Assembly (NCBI GenBank): GCA_023212725.1
Contig: JALBYF010000039.1
Coordinates: forward strand, 115,947-179,946
DNA: 64,000 bases
Source: Tranzscheliella williamsii
Lineage: Eukaryota; Basidiomycota; Ustilaginomycetes; Ustilaginales; Ustilaginaceae
Direction: 5' to 3'
A program made the translations under genes and the position numbers. Below the pieces are notes generated by a model, which had not been told where the DNA came from, searched no databases, and was given only the letters and a program-made list of their open reading frames with translations. The first letter of the stretch is position 1. Every line of letters begins with the position of its first letter. Shown piece after piece: positions 39,551 through 50,724 of the stretch.

Positions 39551-41140
39551 CTAGCACTTTTGCCACATCTTGACGCTCTCGACGACCATGGCGCGGTCCT
39601 CTGGGTTGGCGGGCCAGGAGGGGAGCCAGCGGTCGCGGCCCTGCCAGAACTGGGTGCGGGCGTTGGCGGCGTCGTTGGACCACGGCTTGTCGTCGCCGAG
39701 CTGGTCGCTAAAGTAGCCGTTGGTGCCGCCGACGGCGACGTTGAGGATCAGGTAGAACTGCTGGTCGAACGGCGCAGCGTTCTTGGCGTCGCCCTGGACC
39801 GCCGCCCAGGGATTCTCGAGCAGTGTGCCGTTGCCCATCTGCTGCGGGAACTTGCCGCGCTTCCAGAAGCGCTGGTTGAAGTCCACCTCGAGGTTCCGGT
39901 ACACGGGCGAGCGCTCCCACGTGTACAGGCCCTGCTCGGTCCACTCGAGCCCAAAGGTGTGGAACTGCTGGTTGAAAAAGCCGCGCCAAAGGTTGCGCGC
40001 CTTGGTGGCATAGCCGTAGCCGTCAAACAGATAGTTGGGCCCATAGTGGAGCGTCGACGTCATCTTGTTGGCCGCGTCGTCGTCGCGCGAGCGCGGCACG
40101 TTGCCCTTGCCCTCAAAGATGTCGATCTCGCCCGAGCGAGGCCAGGCGCCGTAGACGTTGTCCTTGGGCATCATCCACACCGCAGGCCAGAGCCAGTCGC
40201 CCGTCGGCATCCGCGCCTTGACCTCGACCCGGCCATACTGGATCGAGCGCGAAAAGTTGGTCATCAGCCGCGCCGACTGCACCGGCGGCAGCACCACGCC
40301 CAGCGTCGAGTTGGACACCACCGCACAGTCGGCATCCGACAGCGCCGTGCATGTTCCGTCCGCGGTCAGGTTGAGCGTGTAGCCGTCGCTGATCGCCGCA
40401 GCGCCGAGCGCGTCCGAGGTGAGCGTCGGAACAATGTACAGCTTGCCGTCCTGGACGTACGAGTTGTTGGTGCTGTCCGTAGTCCACTCGAACTCGCCGT
40501 TGCCGTAGCCGCCGGTTTGGACCTCGTGGAACCAGATGTCGCGGTTGATCTCGGTGCCGTCGAACTCTTCATCCAGCACGAGGCAGTACGTGTCCCGCGG
40601 CACGCCGGCATAGGCAAAATACATGAGCAGCGCCGCGGCGACAAGGCCGAGGGACATGGCCAAGACAAAGATCCAGTACGCCCGGCGGTCCGAGCTACGC
40701 CGCTTCTTGCTCTCGGTCCACGGCTTGAATGTTTCCTCGCCGTCGGCAATCACACGCTGCGCGAACGGCTTGCGGTACCGCAGCGCCGCGTGGGAGAAGG
40801 AGCCCTGGAACGAGGCGTTGTACAGCCCTGCGGCCGGCGTGCACGGGCTCGCCACGCTCCCGTGTCCCACCGACGACGGTGTCCCGTATCCGCCGTACGG
40901 ATCGCGCGCCACCCCGCGCCCGTACGACCCCCCGCTCAGCGTCGACCCGTACGAACCCGACGCGGTAACGCCGCCCGCGCCATACCGCTCCGGCGCCACC
41001 TCTGCCACCGGACTGCCCATCCGGTCTCGCCCCCGGCCCCCCACCTCGGGCCGCCCGCCTGCCAACGGCACGTCGCGCAGCTGCTCCATCATATTGTCCT
41101 CGCTCTCATTCCCGTGCATGTACGCCGCCGTTCGGCTCAT
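39551..41140 (-). CDS. Kre6/Skn1-type beta-1,6-glucan synthesis protein (GH16)
   Basis: From the ATG at 41140 the product is 529 aa. A Gly/Tyr/Ser-rich cytosolic tail precedes a single membrane helix (about 155-179). The luminal part is a GH16 fold of the SKN1/KRE6 group: it starts TYCLVLDEEFDG and contains the catalytic block GEIDIFEG (E338, D340, E343), with N-glycosylation sequons such as NNS and NFS. It ends with WPANPEDRAMVVESVKMWQKC, the typical C-terminus of the family. Yeast Kre6 and Skn1 are needed for cell-wall beta-1,6-glucan. Convergent with MMM1. Confidence 0.92.
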   Translation of the reverse strand: MSRTAAYMHGNESEDNMMEQLRDVPLAGGRPEVGGRGRDRMGSPVAEVAPERYGAGGVTASGSYGSTLSGGSYGRGVARDPYGGYGTPSSVGHGSVASPCTPAAGLYNASFQGSFSHAALRYRKPFAQRVIADGEETFKPWTESKKRRSSDRRAYWIFVLAMSLGLVAAALLMYFAYAGVPRDTYCLVLDEEFDGTEINRDIWFHEVQTGGYGNGEFEWTTDSTNNSYVQDGKLYIVPTLTSDALGAAAISDGYTLNLTADGTCTALSDADCAVVSNSTLGVVLPPVQSARLMTNFSRSIQYGRVEVKARMPTGDWLWPAVWMMPKDNVYGAWPRSGEIDIFEGKGNVPRSRDDDAANKMTSTLHYGPNYLFDGYGYATKARNLWRGFFNQQFHTFGLEWTEQGLYTWERSPVYRNLEVDFNQRFWKRGKFPQQMGNGTLLENPWAAVQGDAKNAAPFDQQFYLILNVAVGGTNGYFSDQLGDDKPWSNDAANARTQFWQGRDRWLPSWPANPEDRAMVVESVKMWQKC

Positions 41141-44100
41141 CTTGTCCACCGAGGTTCAGCAAGCCAGGAGGCCTGAAAGAAAAAGTCCGCTGTGTGAGGA
41201 CAAGCAGCACGGCGTGGAAAAAGGACGGCGCTGCAAAGTGGTAGGGGTGGAAGGGAGCAACGCCTCGCCGAACGGAAAGGAATCTCGTAAAGGATGTAGT
41301 ACTGCAACGCCGCGCTGCAAGAAGCGTGGTAGCCTACACTGGCGCAGGCGGCCGGCCCCTAGGCGGGACGAGGGTCCAACCAACGGGTGGATGCACGGCG
41401 ACCAGGAAATGCTCGGTCGCTTCTTTGTTTGCAGGGACGCAGGCCAGCGCGCAGGAACAGGAAACGGCTGCGTGCACGCTGGAGCGAACACGCCAAAAGA
41501 GCGCCCTTGATGGCATAGGCTTGCCGCACACTCGACATGAGGTCTTCGCTCGATACGCAGCTAATCACGTATCTGGTCGTACGCCCGTGGCGGGCCCACA
41601 CCGCTGCGTCATGAGGCAAGCTCGATCGCCGCCCTACACAGTGCGCGAACAGAGAGAACAAAGTTGGAGGCCCGAATCTGACGGGCTCTGTAGAACGTCC
41701 ATGCATCGACTGGACGCAATCCTAGTTCGATAAGGTAACGCTACCATTCGTCGATCGTGCGAGCGATGGCCGCCACGCATCCACCCAGGTGTAGTGAGGC
41801 AGGCCACATTTGAGACATGATTCGTTGCACTTTGCGCGCGTGTCGCCATCCCTTTCTGCAGATGGCCATGCAGGTGTGCGTATTCATGGCCATGCCGACC
41901 TAGGCCGGTCATTCAATTGCCGTGGGATGTAGCTTGCCGCGGCGCCAGCACCTCGTTCACCGCACAGCAGGGTCCGGCTATCCACTCCCGTCCTTGACTT
42001 TACCCCCTGCCTTCGCTGGATCGCTTAACTGCCTTGTCCTCGTCTCATACGCTCGCTCGCTCGTCTCGTCCGCCAGCGTTGACCGGGCGACGTTCGCGAG
42101 CGTACACAATCGTGATAGCGCGCACATAGGTCTCGAACGGTCCGGTCGCGCTTTGTCAGTCTGTCTGCATAGAATGAATAGGCAGCTAGCGTGGAAAGGC
42201 CAACGGCGATGCCTTGCGAGAAATTCCCGGTCTTCCGAGACGGGAGCAATAGGGGTGCTGTCGATCTGCTCTGGACCCTCAGCATGCTGACCGGGCCACC
42301 CTCGGTACGACGCCTGGACACGGTCCCGGAAGAGGCGAATGAAGTTTCAGCGATCCACGCTAGTCCCTTTCGCTAGCGTGGACCATTGAAACTTTTTCGT
42401 CCATTTTCTGGGCTGCAGCAGTCGGCCAGGACCAGGCCTTCGAAACGTAGCTGCTGTGAAGACGAAACTCTGCGCGAATTCGTCCGGCCGGCTTGGCAGG
42501 GTCGTAGCGGGAGCGCGGATCTGCGAGGAGGAAGGACCCAGTGCTCCAAGCCTGCTCACGCTGCGCCTACTACCCTTGTCTGCGTGAGAGGTGCAAGCTT
42601 TCATATGCATAGGCAGGTACCTGCTGTTGAGCTACCTCTTTGTGCCGCCCGCTACTTTGGTAGGCCAATGATGACTGGTGGGGACGAGAGCTCGGGTACC
42701 ACGGTGGGTTGCGCTGAATGCATAAGCGGCAGGCGCATGGGCAGTAGCCAGCGCGCTAGCTCAGCCATCTTCCCGACGGAAGCTGGCAGCCGTGATGACA
42801 GGGCGCCACAGAGGGAACGACGCCGGTCCATCGGCAAGAGGAAGCGAGTGGGTGTCGAACGAGTGGCTGCAGCAGCCGGACAAACAAAGGCGAGACTAGA
42901 AGAAGGAACGGGCTAGCGATCCGTGGAACGAAAAAAAGAAACGGCCTAGTGCGAGCGGATGCAGGCACTCACCCCAGCGCAAAGCACTCTGGCTGCGGGA
43001 AAAGATCTAGGCACTGTAACCTGTGTTAGGCAGATCTGCCTCTGTCTCAGGAGCAGCCCGGACGGGCGCAAGCGAGGAAAGAAGGGGGCGGCGGAAGTGC
43101 CACTGCTGCAGACGGCAATGCAGGGCATTCGCAGCGCGCGGCGGGCACAGGCGCTGGCTGCAGATCCTCGAGTCGACACTCGCCGACCGAAGACAGAAAG
43201 CCGCACGATGCCGGTGCGTCCGCCTTAGCGTCGATCCAGAGTCGTCCCAGCAGTTGGGTGTCGAAATCGCCTGTTTCTGGGTTTCCACTTTTCGCCGCCT
43301 TCAGGTCCGCTTGCCTTGCACGATCCTTGTACCACTCGCCCTTGAAAGCGCCGCATACTGTTGCCGCTCCTGTGTTCGTGCGCTCGTTTCTGCACCAGCG
43401 CAAAGGGGCTGACCTACGCCCAGCCTTCCTCTGGCGCTGTTATCTGTCAGCAGGTTCAGGCCGGACGCCTGCTACAACTGCCTGCCCCAAAAAGCGCGAA
43501 TAGGAGCACGGGTTGAGCCTAGGCCAGCCGCTATCTCCACCTGGTATGCCATCGGCTCAACGTATGAGGCAGCCCAAGGGAGCCGGCAGCTACGGATAGT
43601 GCGTTTCGTTTGATGTCGTCCATGCAGCAGCGATATCGCATAGCCGGCGATAAAGTGGCTTAATTTGAGACCTGCGTCGCCATCGCAGGGTTCCGTCTGA
43701 CCGCGTGAGTTCGGACGCTGGGGACGAGAAGCGACAGCGATCTTCCCACGGCAGGAGCAGGTACAGCCCTACCTTCTCTGTAAGCGAACGTATGTAGCTG
43801 TAACTTGGCGAAGCTGAAACTTGGGACAGGAGCAGCTGAGTGCCGTCATGTTCTTATGCATCAGCCAAAAACATAGGGCCTGCTTGCTTCGCCTTGCATC
43901 CACGCAACGCATCTTGCGTGGTACCTGCCGCTGCCTTCTCGCCTGCCTCCGAGAGATGAAAATAAAAGTTCTTTTATTTTATATGGCCGGCGTTGTTTCC
44001 GTACATCGGTCCAGCGAAGCTATACCAAAGTTTCTAGCCCGAGACAGCCTCTACAGAGCAGAGTACCGCTGTAAACCCTATCATGGAGACCTTTGCCTAG

Positions 44101-44278
44101 CGCTTTTAGCTGCCTCTCCCTGCCTTTGTCTACCTCTGCTGTTGGTCACGAGGCTGTGAAATATTCTTTCTACACCTTGCTTCCCGTCGTCGATATCGCT
44201 AGAGTTTCCCTTTCCTTACCTTGGGCCCCTCTCTATCTTCCCTTCGTCGATAGCTCGCCGTGGAGTCGGTCGGTGACG
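41141..44278. other. Gene-free 3.1-kb region
   Basis: No open frame here has a start, length, codon pattern and domain that agree. Several frames above 100 codons overlap on both strands. It holds the divergent promoters of the GH16 and GT2 genes. A 10-bp perfect inverted repeat with a 2-nt loop lies at 43959-43980. Around 42140-42410 short direct and inverted copies of GCTAGCGTGGA-like sequence occur (42187 and 42375). Confidence 0.55.
43959..43980. repeat. Perfect 10-bp inverted repeat
   Basis: AAAATAAAAG and CTTTTATTTT are separated by TT, forming a hairpin or cruciform in otherwise mixed sequence about 300 nt upstream of the GT2 start. Confidence 0.8.
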
Positions 44279-47104
44279 ATGCTGGACTTTCGCAAGAATA
44301 AGCCGCAAGCCGAGGAGCCGCCGCCCATGGTCGAGCGAGCTCCAGCCGAGTATGCGCAGTCGATCAGCTCAGAATATGCGGCGCAGGAGAAGATAGACGG
44401 CACATTGACCCCGGGCCAGCGCGAGCTCGAGGCCAACTGGATCGATGCGCGCGATGGCTACCAGATCATGGCTGCGCATTTGTGGAAGGTGTGCAGCCGG
44501 AAGAACTTCTTCTCTGAGAATCCTGCTATAGCGAGTGCGGTAGCAATCCGGTTTGCCAAGTCGCAGTACGTGGTGTGCCCGGCGGACGACGACCGGGTGC
44601 ATGCGTTCTGCCGGGCGGTGGCGGTCATCAACTGCGAGGCGGCGCTAACGATCACCTCGCCGGTAGTCACGGCGATCAACAGCCGGCTGGCGCCCGGCAC
44701 CGATCAGATCCCAATCTCGCCCTCGCAGCATATCCAGGTGGTGGAGACCATGGAGCAGCTCGCAGGCGCGCGGAAGGCGCAGAACGCGTGCTTCATCCGC
44801 GGCGAGAACACGGTGGTGGTCTGGTGCGACCAGGTCGAGCGCCTGGAGGAGCGCGCGCAGGAGCTCGAAGAGAAGATGATCAAGTTCGTCTGGAACAGCT
44901 CGTACGCCAACAACACGAGCAACCTTACCGTCTCGCCCTCCGCTTCCAGCTTCCGCAACAGCGTGATGAGTCGCTTCAACGCCAATCAGGCGCGATTCCG
45001 CGCCGAAAGCAGCAACGGCCATGGATCCGCCTACTCTCCCCCCCAGCCGTTAGGCTCGCCTTTCAACACTCCGTCCGGCCCGCCTTCGATCGCCCACTCA
45101 AATCCCTTCTCCGAGTCGCACGCCGTCTCAAGGCCCCCCTCGGTCGCCGCCACGCACAGCGACCCCGAGAAACAGGAGGCAGACGCCAATCCCGACCGGC
45201 CGCTATGCTACCAGGCTCCGCTGCAGCACGGCCTGGCGGTAGCGCTGGATATCTTCCTCTGCTTCTTCCTGATCTCGAAGCTGTTCGAGCACGCGCTGAT
45301 CGATGGTAGCTGGACGCGTATGGCGATCAGCGCCGCGGTAATCCCCATGTTCCCCGTCATTCTCTTCTTCTGTGATAACATTCTCGGTGTCATCTTCCAG
45401 CTGCTGGGTCCCGTACGGCAGCTTGGCCAGAACTCGCGGTATCACTCGGGCAAGGCGCCTAAGCGTATGACCGGGCAGCTCCCGCATATCACGATCCAGA
45501 TGCCCGTCTACAAGGAGTCACTTGACGGCGTCCTGATTCCCACGATCGAGTCGGTGAAGCGGGCGATCAGCACGTACGAGCTGCAGGGCGGGACCGCCTC
45601 GATCATTGTCTCGGAAGACGGCATGCAGCTCGTCTCGGCGGGCGATCAGGAGATCCGACGCGAGTTCTATGACAAGAACAACATCGGCTGGGTCGCACGG
45701 CCAGGCCACGGCAAAGACGGCTACCTGCGCAAGGGCCGTTTCAAGAAGGCGTCGAACCTGAATTTTACCTGCCACCTCTCGCTGGCGGTGGAGCGGTCCA
45801 TGTCGGAGCAGCGGCCGCAGGGGGGAGATGAGCTGTATTACTGGACCGAAGCGGATGAGAGAGAGTTGTACGAGCGATGTCTGGCAGAATGTCTACCGCA
45901 ACTGCATCCACTGGCACGGGCGGAGGGCAACGTACGGATCGGCGACCTGGTCCTGCTGATCGATTCGGACACGAGGGTGCCCGAAGATTGCCTGTTGGAC
46001 GCAGCGTCCGAGATGGTTCAGTGCCCCGACGTCGGCGTCTTGCAGCACTGCTCTGGTGTAATGCTGGTCTCGGACAGTTACTTTGAAAAGGGTATCGCCT
46101 TCTTCACACGGCTAGTCAACTTTGCCATCAGTTTCATGGTTTCGAGCGGCGACGTGGCCCCTTTCATGGGCCACAACGCATTCCTTCGGTGGTCGGCCAT
46201 GCAGGAGGCGGCGTTCATCGACCAAGAAGACGGGATCCGAAAGATCTGGTCCGAGTCGCACGTTTCAGAGGACTTTGACATGGCACTGCGGCTGCTGATG
46301 TGCGGCTACATCACGCGCTGGGCCACGTATTCGAATCTTGGCTTTGAGGAGGGTGTCTCGCTCACCTGCGACGACGAGCTGAACCGATGGCAAAAGTACG
46401 CGTTCGGCTGCTCAGAGCTCGTCTTTAACCGCTTCTGGGAGTGGCCCTTCAAGGGCCCTTTCACGAAGCTCTTCCGAACGTTCCTGTGGAGCAACACGCC
46501 AATCCACTACAAGTTCTCGGCGTGCTCGTATATCTTTTCGTATTACGCGATCGGATGTGCGCTGCCAATGACGACGGCGCTGTACTTTGTCCAGGGATGG
46601 TTCTATCCGGTTCTCGATCCAGCGTTTTTGCCACCTTTCAATATCTGGCTCGCGGTGATTGTCGTCTTCACGCTGGGCGGCAACGTGTCGCAGATCCTCG
46701 CGCGCTACCGTGCCAAGGTGGGCGGGCTATGGTCGCTGATCATGGAACATCTAATCTGGATGCCGTACATGATGATTTTCTTCGGCGGCCTCTCGTACCA
46801 CGTGATGACGGCGCTGCTCTCGCATCCGCTCGGGATCAACATGTCGTGGGGTGCCACGCTCAAGGATCTCGAGGACAGCAACTTCTTCATCGAGGTGCCT
46901 CTGATCCTGAAGCGCTTCTGGAAGGTGATGATCATCTCGATCGGCTCGCTCGCCGCGGTCATCATCTTGCAGTTGCAGACTGTGGTGCCGATCGAGTGGC
47001 GAATCCAAGGCTTCTATACCTACTGGCCGCTCCTTCTCTCCGCCATTTTCCACTTGCTCTACCCGATTGCGCTCAACCCAGCGCTGCTGCGCTTTTCGTT
47101 CTAA
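44279..47104 (+). CDS. Fungal family-2 membrane glycosyltransferase (processive GT2 type)
   Basis: From the ATG at 44279 (MLDFRKNKPQAEE) the product is 941 aa. An N-terminal soluble region of about 290 residues contains a Val-rich alpha/beta block and an EERAQELEEK helix. Two membrane helices follow (about 375-430), then the GT-A domain: IQMPVYKE, IIVSEDG, LLIDSDT and the general-base motif SEDFDM. ELNRWQKYAFG replaces the QxxRW of chitin and cellulose synthases. Four or more C-terminal helices follow. It belongs to a fungal GT2 group related to but distinct from chitin synthases. The product is unknown; extracellular or cell-wall glycan synthesis is inferred. A related fungal GT2 is required for hyphal growth and virulence in Zymoseptoria. 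Confidence 0.83.
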   Translation: MLDFRKNKPQAEEPPPMVERAPAEYAQSISSEYAAQEKIDGTLTPGQRELEANWIDARDGYQIMAAHLWKVCSRKNFFSENPAIASAVAIRFAKSQYVVCPADDDRVHAFCRAVAVINCEAALTITSPVVTAINSRLAPGTDQIPISPSQHIQVVETMEQLAGARKAQNACFIRGENTVVVWCDQVERLEERAQELEEKMIKFVWNSSYANNTSNLTVSPSASSFRNSVMSRFNANQARFRAESSNGHGSAYSPPQPLGSPFNTPSGPPSIAHSNPFSESHAVSRPPSVAATHSDPEKQEADANPDRPLCYQAPLQHGLAVALDIFLCFFLISKLFEHALIDGSWTRMAISAAVIPMFPVILFFCDNILGVIFQLLGPVRQLGQNSRYHSGKAPKRMTGQLPHITIQMPVYKESLDGVLIPTIESVKRAISTYELQGGTASIIVSEDGMQLVSAGDQEIRREFYDKNNIGWVARPGHGKDGYLRKGRFKKASNLNFTCHLSLAVERSMSEQRPQGGDELYYWTEADERELYERCLAECLPQLHPLARAEGNVRIGDLVLLIDSDTRVPEDCLLDAASEMVQCPDVGVLQHCSGVMLVSDSYFEKGIAFFTRLVNFAISFMVSSGDVAPFMGHNAFLRWSAMQEAAFIDQEDGIRKIWSESHVSEDFDMALRLLMCGYITRWATYSNLGFEEGVSLTCDDELNRWQKYAFGCSELVFNRFWEWPFKGPFTKLFRTFLWSNTPIHYKFSACSYIFSYYAIGCALPMTTALYFVQGWFYPVLDPAFLPPFNIWLAVIVVFTLGGNVSQILARYRAKVGGLWSLIMEHLIWMPYMMIFFGGLSYHVMTALLSHPLGINMSWGATLKDLEDSNFFIEVPLILKRFWKVMIISIGSLAAVIILQLQTVVPIEWRIQGFYTYWPLLLSAIFHLLYPIALNPALLRFSF

Positions 47105-50004
47105 GCCAAGGACGCGCTTGCCTCCGACCTGCGTCGACGTCTGGCAGGCTCCCCGTTGGGTTCTTTCCCACTCGTTACTCGTCCTTGCTAGTCACTGTAC
47201 TCCGCCTTGCGCATCGATCCCACATCCACTCGTTCTTTTCCCTATAGATTCGCTTCAGGGCAGACCATTGCTAGGTGGTCGTCTCGCACACACACATTCC
47301 TTCAGCCGCTCGTTTGTCGCATACACCCACACTCGCTTGTCCACCTGTCGTTCGCCCCGCTGCCTTTCTCGCGCGCTTTGTCGTCACCTTCCTCGTGCCT
47401 TGTTTTGGTAAAGATGATCGCACTACAGTACCGCCGCTTTTCATGTCTTGGGGGAGACCCGTCTGCGTCGCCTGTCGCCCTCGCAAACTATACCTGTCAG
47501 CGAGTTTGGAGTGCGAGATGATCCAGCCATAGACTGCTGCGCAGCACAGCCACTCTACGGCCGAGTCACAGTCACAGTCAGCGCCACTTCATATATTCCA
47601 CCTTGGAAGTCACGGCTTTCAGCCACGCAAAGATTATGGCTGATGGCCCAACTTAACACATACGCATGTAACCATATTTGGCACGATTCCAGTTCCATTC
47701 TTTCACGGCCGGCAGCAAGGCATTTGTAATTTGATATGGATGTCGCCGAGCAAAGGGGCAGCCCGCCAGCAGAGCATCCCATCGACTAGTGTTAAGTAGG
47801 GGAGGGCAGCATGTTAAATCTCACGCCTTATCAGAACTGCACCTCCGGCGGCGCACTGTTGCCGTCCGCAGGTTTGTTCCAAAGAGAAGATGAGCGGCTT
47901 CGATTCATGATGGCTTTCCCACCAAGATCGTTAGCGCTGCAGCACGCATCAATTTTCCTTCTTCAAAGGCAAGTTTCGCTCCCCTTTTCTGGGTTTCTTG
48001 CTTCGACGCAAACAAAATCTCCGCCCCACGGCTCTGTTCTCTCTCGCTCTTCTCCAGCATTCACCGCGTACGTCGATCCTCTGTCGCAGCTACGCCAATC
48101 CTGCAGGCGCTGTGCCCAGCTCTGCCTCGCCCCCAACTCCGCCGCCTCCTTCTTTCTTTCGCTCTCCGCCTGGTAGCCATCCGCTCCTCCACATCCGCGC
48201 AAGTCTTGGTCATCCTCTTGCTCCCGCTGCCTTACCACTGCCAGTACGTGCTGCGTTCCTTCTGGTGCAGGCCGAACTGGCTGCTAGTGCAGGCACTACC
48301 CGCTGCTGCAGCATCTCCTCCCTGCAGCCTCTTTGTCTCTTGTTGGCGTCCTTCCTTCTCTCTGTCTTGGCGCTCCTGGGATCAGCAGCGTGACAAGTCG
48401 ATGGCCAAGCTTGCGCGCTGACCGGCTAGCACAGTGTCATACCTCTTCCGGTTCGTGCGTTCAGCCATTGCTCGGTCGCACAGGTCGGTGTCTGGGCGTA
48501 TGCTCTGTCATTGGTGGCGTGGCACGCCGCGTTATGCGAGCGCACTTCCGTCGGCCAGTCAGCACATGCGCTAGCGCGATAGTTCAAACTTGCACTTCGT
48601 TACGATGCTCCTCCTGACCAACATGCCGCGGGACGGCTCCCACGCACCCTTCCGACTTGGCAAACTTCTCATATACCGCCTCGGCTCGCAGGCAGGCAAA
48701 CAAGCAGCTGCGAAACAAACGACGTAGCGCCGTGCCTGAAGATGATCAATGAAAACAGCGTTGGCCACATTGTCGTCCCACTCAGCGCAGCCCTGTAAGA
48801 CATAGATCTGAGACATCCGCGCCGCTCTTGCCTCGTGTGCGAGTCCCGGTTCAGCTCCGCCAACGCGGGGTGAGGGGTTTTGCCAGGATGGCTGTTTCCG
48901 CTCTTGCTCGCGCAGCGCGGGGGTGGTCTGGCAGGGCGCAGGTCGATCGACACCACAGCGGGGGACGGGGAGCGGCTGACTTGCGTTTGACGCGAAACTA
49001 TCCTTCTGTGTCGAACTTTCCTCAAGGCGCACGAGGACCTAAGACGGTCACTGTCATCTGTGCGCGGACGGACGCGTGAGGATACACAGCCGCTTCCTCG
49101 AATGTGCGGAAAGACAGGCCGTTTTGCCCCTGACCTAGTCCTGTGCCATCCAAGCGCCGCGTTTCTTCCTGTGGGTCCGCTCGAATCCCCAAGAACCAGC
49201 GGGCCGTAACCCGGCGATCCCAGTTTCGTGCGCAGCAGCCGGCAAGGCTAGCGCACGTCTGCGCAAGTGGGATCTAGGCAACCACGACGCAGGACCGAGG
49301 GTTTGTTCGCCATGCACAGCGGTAGGTCAGGAGCTCGCCCAGCAGACAGCCTCGCTTGCGGACCTACAATGCCCTCATCTGCGAAGCCCAGTCCGCAGAA
49401 GAGAAGAAAGGTCGTTCTTTTTGAAGTACTGCCTGCGCTCGCAGCCTGTCAGGCACCTTCCTCCTTGCCACTCTCGTTTCATGTACTGACTGTACATACA
49501 TGAACATGCAGCTGCACCACTAAACAACCTAAATCACTACCTGGAAAACAAGGAACAGGACGCTGTGGCTGCCGGAGTCCAGGCTCTTGCTGCGCTCTCT
49601 GACATCGCTCGCCGCCGCCCGCTCAATAGATCGAAACCGCCTTACCTTTTCCCTCGCTTCGCTCTTCGAGCATCGACACAGTAACAACTAGCCATACCAG
49701 CGCTGTGGACAGCCGTATCGGGAAACCGCCAAACTATTGACTAGCAGGGCTACCGACGCCCCTTGATCGGTACTCTGCCGAGTGCGTTGCATTTCCACCC
49801 GTCGAATGGCCTTGCATCCATCGCTTGGGTACCCATAATGTCGGGAACAGTGTAGCTGATCTTGCGTTCCTGCCTGCCTCGTTCCCAAATTGTATAAGAA
49901 GGCACTGCGCCGGAGTGCGTGTCGCCATCGTCTTCCTTCATCAAGCCACTCCCCTTCTCTCTTTCCCCACATTACTTGCGCCTTACCCCTTCCGCTCTTT
50001 CATT
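47105..50004. other. Gene-poor 2.9-kb region
   Basis: No supported gene. A stretch at about 47811-48420 carries overlapping open frames with a C/T-rich strand bias and one presequence-like segment, but no consistent model. The sequence just before 50005 is the promoter of the secreted PAN-like gene. Confidence 0.5.
49893..49900 (+). promoter_or_regulatory. TATA box of the secreted PAN-like gene
   Basis: TATAAGAA lies 105-112 nt before the ATG at 50005. Confidence 0.5.
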
Positions 50005-50724
50005 ATGGTTCAGATTAAGATGATCGCTGTGGCTGCGGCCGTGGGCGCTGCTTCGTACGCCTCGGCTGCTCCCGGTGCCGCTGAGCCCCTCGAGGAGCGA
50101 ACGTTGGGGCTTCTGTTCAACACCAACCCTGGAGCGTGGAAGTGCATTGCCCCCTGGCTCGCCTCGTCTAAGCCTTCGTTCAGCTGGGGCTGCACCATTC
50201 CCGGCCTGCCCAGCTGGGACGGCGGTGACAAGAACAAGTGCCACCTCCCCTGGTTCAGCTGGACCCCCTTCTGCCAGCACGGCAACCAGCCCAAGCCTCT
50301 GCCCGGAGGATGCTCTGACGACAAGCCCGTCTGCGAGGAGGGTTACGAGCGCATCTTCAACAACTACACCACCATCGCCAAGACGGGCGTCTACAACGGC
50401 ACCAGGGTCGGCGCCGCCACGATCGACAACGACAACTACCTCTCCTACGGCCTAGCCACCTCGGTCGACGGCTGCCTCGAGATCTGCGACGAGACCAAGG
50501 ACTGCGTCTTCGTCAACGTCTACCAGGACAACGTCGAGAAGCAGTCCGACATCGCCGACCTTCCCGAGTCCGCCCAGGCCAAGTTCAAGCCCGGCCAGCT
50601 CACCTGCGCCCTCTACAAGGCTTGCTCCACCACCGACAAGGCCACCAACTACGGCGGCCAGCAGGACCCCACCTTCATCACCGAGTCCTCCGGCTACTGC
50701 AAGAGCGCTGACTGCAAGAAATAA
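50005..50724 (+). CDS. Secreted Cys-rich protein with PAN-like domain (fruit-body-specific protein type)
   Basis: The 239-aa product starts at 50005 with a signal peptide (MVQIKMIAVAAAVGAASYASA, cut near 21-22). A Trp/Pro/Cys-rich region follows (WKC, WGC, CHLPWF, FCQHG), then sequons (NNYT, YNGT). The C-terminal half has SVDGCLEICDETKDCVFVNVYQD and LTCALYKACS, the PAN-like pattern of basidiomycete fruit-body-specific and related secreted proteins. Codons are almost all C-ending, as in highly expressed genes. An upstream in-frame extension exists but has no ATG advantage. Extracellular; binding partner unknown. First of three secreted genes in a row. Confidence 0.82.
   Translation: MVQIKMIAVAAAVGAASYASAAPGAAEPLEERTLGLLFNTNPGAWKCIAPWLASSKPSFSWGCTIPGLPSWDGGDKNKCHLPWFSWTPFCQHGNQPKPLPGGCSDDKPVCEEGYERIFNNYTTIAKTGVYNGTRVGAATIDNDNYLSYGLATSVDGCLEICDETKDCVFVNVYQDNVEKQSDIADLPESAQAKFKPGQLTCALYKACSTTDKATNYGGQQDPTFITESSGYCKSADCKK

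Noticed and set aside
39560..41176. 538-codon plus-strand frame
   Set aside because: Antisense to the GH16 gene.
44279..47104. Chitin synthase
   Set aside because: The QxxRW motif is replaced by ELNRW, and the N-terminal region differs; GT2 membrane glycosyltransferase is the safer call.
49135..49317. Possible tRNA-like segment (GGGTCCGCTCGAATCCCC)
   Set aside because: A T-arm-like string is present but no matching acceptor and D arms could be folded around it.
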